A DNA stretch of 64,000 nt from UBA1161 sp002311745 (GTDB taxonomy: Bacteria; Planctomycetota; Phycisphaerae; Tepidisphaerales; Tepidisphaeraceae), in the NCBI GenBank assembly GCA_050018415.1, contig JBEKAB010000001.1, positions 62,001 to 126,000 on the forward strand, given 5' to 3'. This document shows positions 45,405 to 54,604 of this stretch, piece by piece. The notes beneath the pieces are model-generated. The model made no database searches and had not been told where the DNA came from. It was given only the letters and a program-made list of their open reading frames with translations. Position numbers and translations under genes: made by a program. Every line of letters begins with the position of its first letter. Position 1 is the stretch's first letter.

Positions 45405-46262
45405 TTAGACAGTGAACGGCGCCGAGACATCCGGTCCGTCGGCCCCGATGATCGTAAACACCGCAACGTACGTGCCGGCTGATACGAATGCGGGCGCAAC
45501 CCACCGTCCATTCGGGCCTGTTGTGGCCACCGCCTGCACTCGGCTCGGATTGGCGGGCCAGTCGCCGGCTTGATAGATCAGCACGCTCGCGCCCCCGATG
45601 CCTGCACCACTCCGCTCGACGTAGCGCAGATTGTCGGTTCCACCGGTATTGTGGTTGATGGCCATTGGCCCCGAGCCGGCCGAACTACCGTAACCCGACG
45701 GCGGCGGCTGCGGCAGCGTCACCGCGCCCGCGGCGCTGATCCCGGCCACGATCCGGCTACCCTCGCAAGTCATCGTCCCTATCACCCAGCGGTCAGCCGG
45801 AGCTAGGCTTGAGCCAGCGTCGATCACAAATCTTATCTCGGTAGATTCAGCGTCCCAATCGAAAGAATATAGGCCAGCGCTAATAGAATTGCCGCTCTCA
45901 ACAACGATTGGAGGCCCGGGATTCGTGAGAAGGTTTGGGAAAAACTTGTAAGCGCTCGTGTTGTTCGTGGCAGTGGCCCAGGGCGCGACCATCGTCAGCA
46001 CGCTGGGATTGGCGTTGGTGTTGCTGGCCACGGTCCCAGAGTCGCCCGAATCAGCGCCGCCGATGATGTGCACGACCGTTCCCGCGAGGACGTTCGTTGC
46101 AAACGTTTGACCTGAAGCCAAAGTTAGAGACGATGCGCCCCCGGCGCTGGCCGTCCCTGTCGTCGGATTTAGGGACTCCAGAAGGACGAAGGTCGGAGTC
46201 AGTGCCGCAGCGCCGATGCCATTCGCCGAATCGAAGACCCTAAAAGTGCAGTTTCTAAGCAT
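45405..46262 (-). CDS. Hypothetical virion protein, beta-rich
   Basis: 285 residues, Gly/Ala/Ser/Thr-rich. Central SAGLYSFDWDAESTEIRFVID and an Ig-like C-terminus (GIGGASVLIYQAGDW; TTGPNGRWVAPAFVSAGTYVAVFTI). Sequence is typical of fibre or receptor-binding accessory proteins. It follows another virion-like gene by 2 bases. No family recognised. Confidence 0.55.
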   Translation of the reverse strand: MLRNCTFRVFDSANGIGAAALTPTFVLLESLNPTTGTASAGGASSLTLASGQTFATNVLAGTVVHIIGGADSGDSGTVASNTNANPSVLTMVAPWATATNNTSAYKFFPNLLTNPGPPIVVESGNSISAGLYSFDWDAESTEIRFVIDAGSSLAPADRWVIGTMTCEGSRIVAGISAAGAVTLPQPPPSGYGSSAGSGPMAINHNTGGTDNLRYVERSGAGIGGASVLIYQAGDWPANPSRVQAVATTGPNGRWVAPAFVSAGTYVAVFTIIGADGPDVSAPFTV

Positions 46263-46264
46263 GA

Positions 46265-47167
46265 TTATCGCGCTCCATCACCGACAACTCCCGTAAGGCT
46301 TTGTGGTGGATAGGAAGCGACCAACGGGGAATTGCTGCCGTTGGCGTCGCTCAGGCCGTTATAGCTTGCGCCCCGTCCCATCATGCTTATGGGGACACCG
46401 TCGTCGAGTGTGCATGTCGTTAAGTCGATGTTCAGCGAGCCATAGATGAAAAATCCATTATCGTAATCGAACACCGTGTTTTGCGCATTGAGACTTCCGA
46501 AGACCCACAGAGTCGCAAGGATCTGGCAGTTTTGTGCTTGCACCTTCCCCGTGATGCGCAGGTTGCCGGATATGATTTTTCCACCGTCGATGTTTATTTG
46601 GCCGGCCCCACCCAACCACCGCTGAGCCGATGCGCTGTCGTTTTCCGTCCGACCGGACCAGGTGTGCGTGAATCCAGAAGCGGGAAAGAGTTCCAGGTCG
46701 TATCCGGCGCCGCCCAGGACGTAAAGGTACGCCGTCGTTGCCGACGGCAAATTGAGATTGGAATTCGCCGCTTCACTGCCCGCATAGCAGCCAGTAATGA
46801 CAAGCCAAGATGTCGGCCCATCGACGGGGCTGACCGTGCCAGTGAAAACAATCTTGTCAGCGCTGCAGACGTTGCACCCAACCGACGGATAAGTCGATTG
46901 GCAGGTGAAAGTGTAGCTATCCACTACTGCAATCGTAAGAGCTGGGCTATGGCCCTGCCACGGATTTGCGCCGTAAAAGACGACCATGCCTCCATTGGCG
47001 AAGCCGTGGGGCACGGGACTGGTGCTGACCGTCGCCGTGCCGCCGGAGATGTTGACGCCGGTAACGGTGACGAAATGGGGAGCTTTGCCCAAACTCCAAT
47101 TGGCGTCATTGGCCCAATGGGCATCCATCGGAGAAACGCTGGTGCTTTGCCAGATGTTAGCCGCCAT
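46265..47167 (-). CDS. Hypothetical virion protein with beta-helix-like region
   Basis: 300 residues. N-terminal ANIWQSTSVSPMDAHWANDANWSLG resembles the start of phage adhesin repeats. The C-terminal half is a ladder of short strands (GQINIDGGKIISGNLRITG; FGSLNAQNTVFDYDNGFFIYGSLNID), consistent with a small parallel beta-helix. Base composition is lower in GC than the head genes. Probably part of the host-contact apparatus. Confidence 0.55.
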   Translation of the reverse strand: MAANIWQSTSVSPMDAHWANDANWSLGKAPHFVTVTGVNISGGTATVSTSPVPHGFANGGMVVFYGANPWQGHSPALTIAVVDSYTFTCQSTYPSVGCNVCSADKIVFTGTVSPVDGPTSWLVITGCYAGSEAANSNLNLPSATTAYLYVLGGAGYDLELFPASGFTHTWSGRTENDSASAQRWLGGAGQINIDGGKIISGNLRITGKVQAQNCQILATLWVFGSLNAQNTVFDYDNGFFIYGSLNIDLTTCTLDDGVPISMMGRGASYNGLSDANGSNSPLVASYPPQSLTGVVGDGAR

Positions 47168-47170
47168 GAC

Positions 47171-49018
47171 TTATCCCCACGTCCAGGCCCGCAGGCACCA
47201 TTGGGAATTTCCTGCGGCATTGCAGGCGCGAACCTGATAGTAATAACCCTGGGTCGGCAGCACCGTGTTATCGATGTAGCCCGTTGCCGTCGCGGGCAAT
47301 GTGGCGATGATCTGCCAAATGCCGTTGGCGCCCTGCCGCTCGATCTGGATGCTCGTCGTGTTTGTCGCCGTATTTTGCCAGGACAGCCCGATTGAGCTCC
47401 ACCTCAGCGTCTTCGCTTGCAGGTTCACTGGGGCGCTGGGCGATTTCGTTGCCACAGGCGGCGCCGTAACCGTGATCATCACCGTCGCCGCGCTCGAGGT
47501 CGCCTTTCCATCCGTCGCGCTGTAGGTGAAGCTGTCGGAGCCGACAAATCCGCTGGCTGGCGAATAGGTGAATCCGCCATTGCTCGCCAAGGCGAGCGTC
47601 CCATGCGCCGGAGCGCTCGCCAGGACCGCCGCCAGGGCCAACCCGTTCGGATCGGTGTCGTTCGCCAGCACGCCCGGCGCGCTTACGGTCAGCGCCTGCC
47701 CGCTCTGCACCGAGTAGCTGTCGGCATTGGCCAGGGGCGCCTGAGTTACTGGAGGCGGGGTCGGCGTGCCGCTCAGTTCGACGCTCCATGCCGCGCCGAT
47801 GTACATGGGCATCGAACCAAGCGGCGAACCGTAGAAATCGACGGTCGGCGTCACGCCAGCGACGATCTCGCCGGTGCCCACCAACGGGCCTGCGCCGCTC
47901 GGATTCAAGTGAAAATCGCCAGCCGCCACGTTCCTATAAAGTGCGTCGACGGCAACGGAACTTCCGATGTAGATCGAATGCTTGTCCAAGCCCATCGCTT
48001 GCCAGGCGGCCAGGCTGATGTTGTTCGCGTAGCTCTGGCCAGTTGGGTCAATCCCGCTCGCCCCGAAGGCGTTGTAATCGCTGACAAGGGCGACTTGCGA
48101 CGATGGGTCGATCTCCAGGCTCATCTCCTGCGAGGACAGCACGTTGTTCAGGATCGTCGTATTGACTGCACCACTGATGGCCTGGATTGCAGCGTACCCG
48201 CTCGGACCGTTGCCGTTTTGGATGATCGTGTTGTTGACAATCTTGTCACCGCTGGACGGTCCGTTTCCGTCGATCTGGTACAGCGCGATACCATTCCGCT
48301 GGGCGTTGTAAATCAGATTGCATTGGATGATGGAATTCTGAACACCATCGAAGTTGATTGCCGCGCCGACCCCTTGAGCGTTGTTGTAGATGCGGTTTCC
48401 GCTGACCACCATGCCCTGGCTGACGCCGACACCCCCATCCGATCCATCGGCATTTATCTGAATTCCGCAGCCGCGGTTGTTGAAAACCGTGTTGCCGGAG
48501 ATCACGTCGTTCTGGCTGGAGTTGCCAACGTAAATGCCGTGCTGGACCAGCGTGTTTGAAACCGTGTTGCCGATGATCTTGGAGTTGTCCAGATGGCCGA
48601 ACAAGATGCCCCACCAGTCCGCGCCGTTCACCGTATTGTTTTCGATGAGCAACCCGCTGACGTCCGCGCCGACGTAACCCCCGCCCCAGATTCCCGCGCG
48701 CGTCGCGGTGCTGCCGTTGAGTTCGATGTCAAAGCCGTTGAGGGTAACGTAGCTGCATCCAGTGACGTCAATCTCACCGTTGCGGTCGGCTGGCGCACCG
48801 TTCACGATCGCGCCCGGCTTGGCGTTCCAAGCGATGGGGGCCGAGGCTGTGCCGCTGGCCGACTGGCTGAAGCCAGCGTAGCTTCCGGGCAGCACGCTCA
48901 CGGTATCGCCGGCTTTGGCCGCGTTTGCCGCCGCCTGGAGCGTGGCAAAATCCCCGCCCGCGCCGACGGTGTACGTGCTCAGGAGGACCCGGCGTTCGAG
49001 GTGTTCGATCAGCTTCAT
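47171..49018 (-). CDS. Right-handed beta-helix protein with LEPR-XLL-type N-terminus
   Basis: 615 residues. Residues 1-15 (MKLIEHLERRVLLST) match the LEPR-XLL motif found near the N-terminus of planctomycetal surface proteins. A parallel beta-helix follows (~30-330; repeated NNTVNG, GNTVSN, NNTIIQNG turns), then a cadherin-like/VCBS-type Ig domain (~415-515; VLANDTDPNGLALAAV, FTYSPASGFVGSDSFTYSATDG) and a fibronectin-III-like end. As a phage protein it could be a depolymerase or adhesin; alternatively it is a host surface gene captured by the element. Confidence 0.75.
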   Translation of the reverse strand: MKLIEHLERRVLLSTYTVGAGGDFATLQAAANAAKAGDTVSVLPGSYAGFSQSASGTASAPIAWNAKPGAIVNGAPADRNGEIDVTGCSYVTLNGFDIELNGSTATRAGIWGGGYVGADVSGLLIENNTVNGADWWGILFGHLDNSKIIGNTVSNTLVQHGIYVGNSSQNDVISGNTVFNNRGCGIQINADGSDGGVGVSQGMVVSGNRIYNNAQGVGAAINFDGVQNSIIQCNLIYNAQRNGIALYQIDGNGPSSGDKIVNNTIIQNGNGPSGYAAIQAISGAVNTTILNNVLSSQEMSLEIDPSSQVALVSDYNAFGASGIDPTGQSYANNISLAAWQAMGLDKHSIYIGSSVAVDALYRNVAAGDFHLNPSGAGPLVGTGEIVAGVTPTVDFYGSPLGSMPMYIGAAWSVELSGTPTPPPVTQAPLANADSYSVQSGQALTVSAPGVLANDTDPNGLALAAVLASAPAHGTLALASNGGFTYSPASGFVGSDSFTYSATDGKATSSAATVMITVTAPPVATKSPSAPVNLQAKTLRWSSIGLSWQNTATNTTSIQIERQGANGIWQIIATLPATATGYIDNTVLPTQGYYYQVRACNAAGNSQWCLRAWTWG

Positions 49019-49070
49019 GGACGTTCCGTTTGAGTTGAGGGGGGACTAAAAACGCGAAGACCTCAGGAGT

Positions 49071-49109
49071 GAAACGTGAAAGAAATTCGCTCTTCACCTC
49101 TTCACGTTT
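49071..49109 (-). promoter_or_regulatory. Second GAAACGTGAA/TTCACGTTT hairpin element
   Basis: AAACGTGAA (49072-49080) and TTCACGTTT (49101-49109) form a 9-bp inverted repeat in the 91-base gap between the two beta-helix genes. The arms match those of the 35480 element, so this is a recurrent intergenic unit of the late block. Confidence 0.5.
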
Positions 49110-50702
49110 TCATGCGCTTGGCGCCGCGTAACCGGCCCTGATGTAGGCGTTGAACGCCGCGGCCGTGAGCCGCGCGTCGTACGAGCCCCGCCGGTTCAGC
49201 GCCGCCGCCGCCAGAAAGCCCGCGGCGTCCGGCAAGCCCAGTGTCTTGGCATAACTGACCACAGTCCGGGCCGGGTCGGCGTACGTCGGCGTCGCGACGA
49301 CTCCCGGGGCCATGTAGCCTGGAAGATCGCAGTTGGAAAATGCCAGTGCGCCGGGCGTATCGGCGATGGTGAACGACGGACCCGTCCAGTTGTGCACGAT
49401 CAGTCCGCTGGCCGTCAGAACCGTTGGCACGTTCAGGCCCGTATCGGAATCGTGGGCGGCGACTTGAAGTGCCCAGCCATTGTTGGCGGCGTCCTGTTTG
49501 TCGAACAGGATGCAATTGGTCAGGGCCGCCGATGGGCAAGCAATCGTCTGCAGTCCCATGCCCCTGAGCTGACCCGCGATGGACAGATCAAACCCCGCGC
49601 CGCACACCGTTGCGTTTTGAATCGCTGAGCCGCTTTTTTTAGCGACAAATCCGGCAATGGGGTTGCCGACATAACAGCATCCATCGTTAAGCCCGCCGCA
49701 GCGTTGCTGGCAGCCGTGACTGGCGGCCCTGGCCAAGATGCAATTTCTGACCCGCGTTTGCGGATCGCTTGTATCCGACGCCGGCCACGTCTGCAGATAG
49801 ACATTGTGGCTGAAAATGTCCTTGGGATGAATGTTCTCCATCCAGCCGTTGTGATCCAACACGCACTGGTCGATCAGCAGATCGCGGATGTAATTGGTGT
49901 AAATGCCCCACCGTTGGCCGTAGCAATGGTCCACCGTGCATCGACGCACGATCAGCGTTTGGAAGGGTGCGGCGCCGGTTTCCTGAAATTCCAGGCCCCC
50001 CTGCATGAAGCGCACGCGGCAATCCTCGACCGAGACGTTCTGGCCGCCCGGGAGCCAATCGATCATGCGGATCGCCGCCTCGGTGGCGCTTTGCTCGGGC
50101 GATCGCTGCGCAGAGGGGTCGGCGGTTGAATCGTAGAAATCCAAACCAAAAACGACGACGTTCTGCACGGGCTGGCCGCTCTTGCCGCAGAGGCCAAAGC
50201 CGGCGGCTAGGATCGGTCGCGGCAGGCTCGCATCGCCGGTGCAGCCCACGATGAACGGCCGGGCCGGCGAGGTTCCATTGGTTTGGATGTTGTTGTTGAT
50301 CTGCGCCGCCGTGTACGTCTGGCCCCGGCGGAACAGAACGCACGGCGAAGAGTTGCTCGCCGCCAGTTGCTGCGCAGTTCTAAAGTCGCCCACGTCGCCG
50401 CTCTGGTTGCCGACGATCACCGCGTTGGCGGGAACCGGAAAATTCGTGTACCCGTCGGCATCCCGCCCAAACATGGCCAGCCATCCATCCGAGCCGTAGG
50501 GAGATGGCTGCACGACGACCTCGCAGTTGGCCAGAACGCCGCCATTGCTGCTAATCTCCACGCCGACGGGCGTGGGCGTGGTCACTGGAATCGCCGCCGT
50601 TGCCTGCGCAATCGCGGTTCCGTTCTGCCGCACGCTGATGCCCAACTGATTGGGCACACTGCTGTCCAACGCGACGTCGATAGCGGATGGGGTAGCGCTC
50701 AT
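49110..50702 (-). CDS. Phage beta-helix (pectate-lyase-like) tail protein
   Basis: 530 residues from ATG 50702 (MSATPSAIDVALDSS). N-terminal ~100 residues are an Ig/jelly-roll-like head; then a right-handed beta-helix (~130-480) with Cys-rich turns (VVFGLDFYDST; CRVRFMQGGLEFQETG; HNVYLQTWP; NCILFDKQDAANNGWALQV) and a short helical end. This is the structure of tailspikes that bind or cut surface glycans. Catalytic residues cannot be named from sequence alone. Confidence 0.7.
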   Translation of the reverse strand: MSATPSAIDVALDSSVPNQLGISVRQNGTAIAQATAAIPVTTPTPVGVEISSNGGVLANCEVVVQPSPYGSDGWLAMFGRDADGYTNFPVPANAVIVGNQSGDVGDFRTAQQLAASNSSPCVLFRRGQTYTAAQINNNIQTNGTSPARPFIVGCTGDASLPRPILAAGFGLCGKSGQPVQNVVVFGLDFYDSTADPSAQRSPEQSATEAAIRMIDWLPGGQNVSVEDCRVRFMQGGLEFQETGAAPFQTLIVRRCTVDHCYGQRWGIYTNYIRDLLIDQCVLDHNGWMENIHPKDIFSHNVYLQTWPASDTSDPQTRVRNCILARAASHGCQQRCGGLNDGCCYVGNPIAGFVAKKSGSAIQNATVCGAGFDLSIAGQLRGMGLQTIACPSAALTNCILFDKQDAANNGWALQVAAHDSDTGLNVPTVLTASGLIVHNWTGPSFTIADTPGALAFSNCDLPGYMAPGVVATPTYADPARTVVSYAKTLGLPDAAGFLAAAALNRRGSYDARLTAAAFNAYIRAGYAAPSA

Positions 50703-50707
50703 GGGCC

Positions 50708-51010
50708 TTAGTGGTCCTTGGGAAAATGTTGTCGAATCCAATCCAGCACCGTGCGCCACACGATGCCCGTCACCACCGCGATGGCGCTGCACACCGTCAC
50801 GATCCTCAGCTTGAATCGCTCCACCGCCCCCAGACGCTGTTCGATCTGCTCGAGGCGCTGATCCTGCCGAGCCTCGTGATGGCGCAGGGCGGACATTTCC
50901 TCCACCAGCGGCCCCAGGTTCTGACGCATTTCCGCTCGCAACGCCGCCAGCAGCGGATCCACGACGACTTTCTTCAGCCGCTGTGCTTCAAGCAGATCCA
51001 ACCGTGGCAC
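50708..51010 (-). CDS. Small coiled-coil membrane protein (holin-like candidate)
   Basis: 100 residues. Charged coiled coil at ~5-65 (MRQNLGPLVEEMSALRHHE; RLEQIEQRLGAVERF) and one C-terminal TM at ~70-88 (IVTVCSAIAVVTGIVW). This layout matches XhlA-type haemolysin/holin accessory proteins of phages. Overlaps the upstream gene by 23 bases. Confidence 0.55.
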   Translation of the reverse strand: MPRLDLLEAQRLKKVVVDPLLAALRAEMRQNLGPLVEEMSALRHHEARQDQRLEQIEQRLGAVERFKLRIVTVCSAIAVVTGIVWRTVLDWIRQHFPKDH

Positions 51011-51635
51011 TGGCAGTCCCTCCCGCCGCGGAAGTTGGCGCGGCTCCTGGCTGCGCGGCGCGATCGGCGATTTTTTCCAGCCCCGACCAGGCCCAGCGCG
51101 CCAGGCGAACCGTCAGCGCCCATGCACCGCGCAAAATCGGCCACGCGAAAACCGTCAGCACATGCCCTGCAATGATCACCGCCCCGCCCAGCGGACCGCC
51201 CAGCAGCGGCCCAAACTGCAGCAGCGCCGCACCCAGCGACAGAACGACGGCGATCAGAATCAGCCAATTGCGGATGCGAATCGCCCGCGGACCCAGCAGG
51301 TCGTTGCGATGCTCATCGATGTGCTTCTGAAGCGATGTCGCCGCGTTGCGCAGGGCAATTTCATCCTGACGGATCTGCTGGTTGGCCGCGCTTGCCTGGC
51401 GGACTTGCTCGTTGCCCGCATCGACTTCCTCGACGGCGTTGTGCGGATCGTTCTGTGTCGCCAGGCGTCTGTGCGCCTCCAGCAGATGCCGCGTTGCGGC
51501 ATCCAGGTGGCTGGACTGCTGGTCGAGATGCGACTGCGACACCGCGGCAAGCCGCGCTACGCCGCCGGTCGCGCACGCCGTCAGCGCGCACGCCAGCAAC
51601 GTCGCCACCGCCAAGTGAACTAACCGGACGCGCAT
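50988..51635 (-). CDS. Lipoprotein with coiled coil and two membrane helices (lysis candidate)
   Basis: 215 residues. Lipobox signal peptide (LAVATLLACALTAC), a coiled coil (~35-105), then two TM segments (~122-140 and ~145-165). A lipid-anchored, membrane-spanning protein in the first position of the late block suggests a spanin/holin-type lysis role, but no family is recognised and no endolysin is nearby. GAGG lies 7 bases before ATG 51635. Confidence 0.55.
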   Translation of the reverse strand: MRVRLVHLAVATLLACALTACATGGVARLAAVSQSHLDQQSSHLDAATRHLLEAHRRLATQNDPHNAVEEVDAGNEQVRQASAANQQIRQDEIALRNAATSLQKHIDEHRNDLLGPRAIRIRNWLILIAVVLSLGAALLQFGPLLGGPLGGAVIIAGHVLTVFAWPILRGAWALTVRLARWAWSGLEKIADRAAQPGAAPTSAAGGTASATVGSA

Positions 51636-51774
51636 TGGAAAACCTCACGGGGCAGGTTGTTCACGGCAGCCTCATCACCGTTTCATACTGCCCCTACATA
51701 GGGTCCGCGGGGTGAAGGTTTTTGCGAAAATTTTTTCAAGCTCAGTCGTAGGCTCAGGTTGCGGCCGGAGTATG

Positions 51775-53316
51775 ATGTGCGGCAACTCGATGTTGGTTGG
51801 AGCGGCTGTGTTAAACAGATGGACGGCACGCCTGGTGGTTATGTTGCTGATCTCCGCCGCGCCACCGCCAACGCGGGCGGATGAGTTTGTCAATCCCAAG
51901 GCCAATATTCCGCCCAAGGCCTCGCCACAGCGCCGCGGCGGGGGCGAGGGATTGCCCCCCATGCCCATACCCCTCTCGTCGCCCCTTCGACGCACCGAAA
52001 AACAACGCCAGCCCGCCCCGCCCGGCCTGGTCGGATGCATCACCTTCAGTCCCGCCTCGCTCCAAGGCTCCGGCGTCGATTGGCAAACCACCACCATCGA
52101 CATCGAACGCTGGGTTGATTTCACCAACGACCAGCTCAGGCAGCATTACCGATTCGTCGAAACCGATTTCAGCAAATTCAGTTACGATCCGGCCGAGTTG
52201 CCCATCTTGTACTTCACCGGCTGGAAAGCCCTGCCGCCGTTTGATGAAGCGACCATCAGTAAACTGCGGCAATATCTGATCGACGGCGGTACGTGGGTAG
52301 TGCACAGCAACTGCGGCAGGCCGGAATTCAACGCGTCGTTCCGCCGCGAGATTCGCCGCATCTTCCCCGACCGCGAGCTCGCCCCCATCCCCGCCGATCA
52401 TCCGCTCTTCGGAGCGTTCTATCCCATCACGTCCATGCGCCTGCGAAACGGCAGCCAGCCGTGGAAACAGGTGCCCCCTTACCTGGAAACGGTCAATATC
52501 GGCACGCGGGCGGCGGTGATATTCTCACCGGTGGATCTGTCCTGCGGCTGGGATGCCGGCGCCCATCCCATCGAGGGCGGCATCCTCTACGACCAGAACG
52601 ACGCGCTTAAGCTCGCCAGCAATATCGTCACCTACTGCCTGGCCGAATACCAATACGCCCGATTCTTCAGCCATCAAAAAATCTATCACGAGGCCTCCGA
52701 GAAGACGCGCGATCAACTGGTCCTGGGCCAGATCGTGCACGGCGGCGACTGGGATCCCACCCCCCAGGGCCTGCCCAATTTGCTCAAAATGATCGACCAG
52801 AACACCACCATGCACGTGCAGTTCAAGCGCGTGCCGGTGGAAGCCCAGAAGGACGATCTGCTGCAATTTCCCGTCCTCTATATGGTCGGGCAGCGCGACT
52901 TCCAATTCTCCAACGCCGCCCGGCAGCGCTTGCGCCAATACTGCGACCACGGTGGCACGATCATCGTCGACTGCGCCGTCGGCAGCAGCGAATTCGACGC
53001 GGCTTTCCGACGCGAAATGGCCCTGATCTATCCGGACAGGCAGCTTAAACCCTTGCCGCCGAACCATCCGATCTACGGCTTCGTGTACGATGTACGGCGA
53101 GTCGAGCTGGCGCCCCTGGCCAGGCAGTTGCTGCCGGAGGTGCAAGCGCCGCGCCTGGAAGCGATCGACGTGGACGGCACGCTGCCGGTGATTTATTCCC
53201 CCCTGAGCATGAGCGCCGGTTGGGAACAGTTGCCCCGGGCGTACAACAAAGGTTATGCCAATGACGATGCCCTCAAGCTGGGCGTCAACGTGTTGATGTA
53301 CGTGGTCTCGCATTAA
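51775..53316 (+). CDS. Secreted protein with two DUF4159 domains
   Basis: 513 residues from ATG 51775 (GGAG four bases upstream); the frame opens at 51712, and 51790 is another candidate. Signal peptide ends near PPPTRADEF. Two DUF4159 units follow: ~135-290 (PILYFTGWKALPPFDEATISKLRQYL; EIRRIFPDRELAPIPADHPLF; SPVDLSCGWD) and ~345-510 (PVLYMVGQRDFQFSNAARQRLRQYC; MALIYPDRQLKPLPPNHPIY; SPLSMSAGWE). The paired repeats show an internal duplication. DUF4159 genes commonly stand beside MoxR, as here. Function unknown; envelope role inferred. Confidence 0.85.
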   Translation: MCGNSMLVGAAVLNRWTARLVVMLLISAAPPPTRADEFVNPKANIPPKASPQRRGGGEGLPPMPIPLSSPLRRTEKQRQPAPPGLVGCITFSPASLQGSGVDWQTTTIDIERWVDFTNDQLRQHYRFVETDFSKFSYDPAELPILYFTGWKALPPFDEATISKLRQYLIDGGTWVVHSNCGRPEFNASFRREIRRIFPDRELAPIPADHPLFGAFYPITSMRLRNGSQPWKQVPPYLETVNIGTRAAVIFSPVDLSCGWDAGAHPIEGGILYDQNDALKLASNIVTYCLAEYQYARFFSHQKIYHEASEKTRDQLVLGQIVHGGDWDPTPQGLPNLLKMIDQNTTMHVQFKRVPVEAQKDDLLQFPVLYMVGQRDFQFSNAARQRLRQYCDHGGTIIVDCAVGSSEFDAAFRREMALIYPDRQLKPLPPNHPIYGFVYDVRRVELAPLARQLLPEVQAPRLEAIDVDGTLPVIYSPLSMSAGWEQLPRAYNKGYANDDALKLGVNVLMYVVSH

Positions 53317-53341
53317 CATATAACTCTAAAGGAGCATCCAC

Positions 53342-54388
<1,047 letters not shown>

Positions 54389-54478
54389 AATTCGCCCCGT
54401 TTGTCCCGCATGTTCGGACCGGCTTTCCCGGATTACTTTTTGAGCCTAAGGTTAAACCAAGTGCCGCCGGTTGTTCGG

Positions 54479-54506
54479 TTGACACCCGCCACGCACGAAT
54501 CATAAT
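54479..54506 (+). promoter_or_regulatory. Near-consensus sigma-70 promoter of the DUF2203 gene
   Basis: TTGACA at 54479-54484 (6/6), 16-base spacer, CATAAT at 54501-54506 (5/6). It faces the gene at 54605 and yields a ~90-base leader that contains the 18-bp repeats. Confidence 0.65.
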
Positions 54507-54546
54507 CGCCTCCGGAAGAAAGTCGCAGCGGCTGCGTCGCCCCGGC

Positions 54547-54600
54547 GGCACAGACAGGCGATCTGGCACAGACAGGCGATCCGGCACAGAAAGGCAGCAG
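54547..54600 (+). repeat. Three tandem 18-bp units in a 5' leader
   Basis: Units at 54547-54564, 54565-54582 (both GGCACAGACAGGCGATC plus T or C) and a diverged third at 54583-54600. The third unit contains AAAGG, which serves as the ribosome binding site for the gene at 54605. Confidence 0.75.
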
Positions 54601-54604
54601 TTCC

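Larger units (their letters stand above)
28802..51700. mobile_element. Prophage-like element with Mu-type head genes
   Basis: About 23 kb between the pilus operon and the DUF4159 gene. Content: divergent repressor switch, three leftward small genes, and ~25 nearly gap-free minus-strand genes including terminase, DUF935 (Mu gp29-like) portal, Mu-I-like protease, capsid, DUF1320 and tail proteins. Edges are drawn at the flanking host genes because no direct repeat or target duplication was found by eye. No integrase, Mu-type transposase, endolysin or tape-measure gene was recognised. It may be defective, domesticated (GTA-like), or use unfamiliar enzymes. Confidence 0.85.

Noticed and set aside
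51685..51700. CCCTA-CA-TAGGG inverted repeat upstream of the late block
   Set aside because: Only 5-bp arms with a 2-base loop; too short to claim as operator or attachment site.
28802..51711. Attachment sites / target duplication of the prophage
   Set aside because: The 31-base left gap and the 51636-51774 right gap were compared by eye and no shared direct repeat was found, so no att site is annotated.
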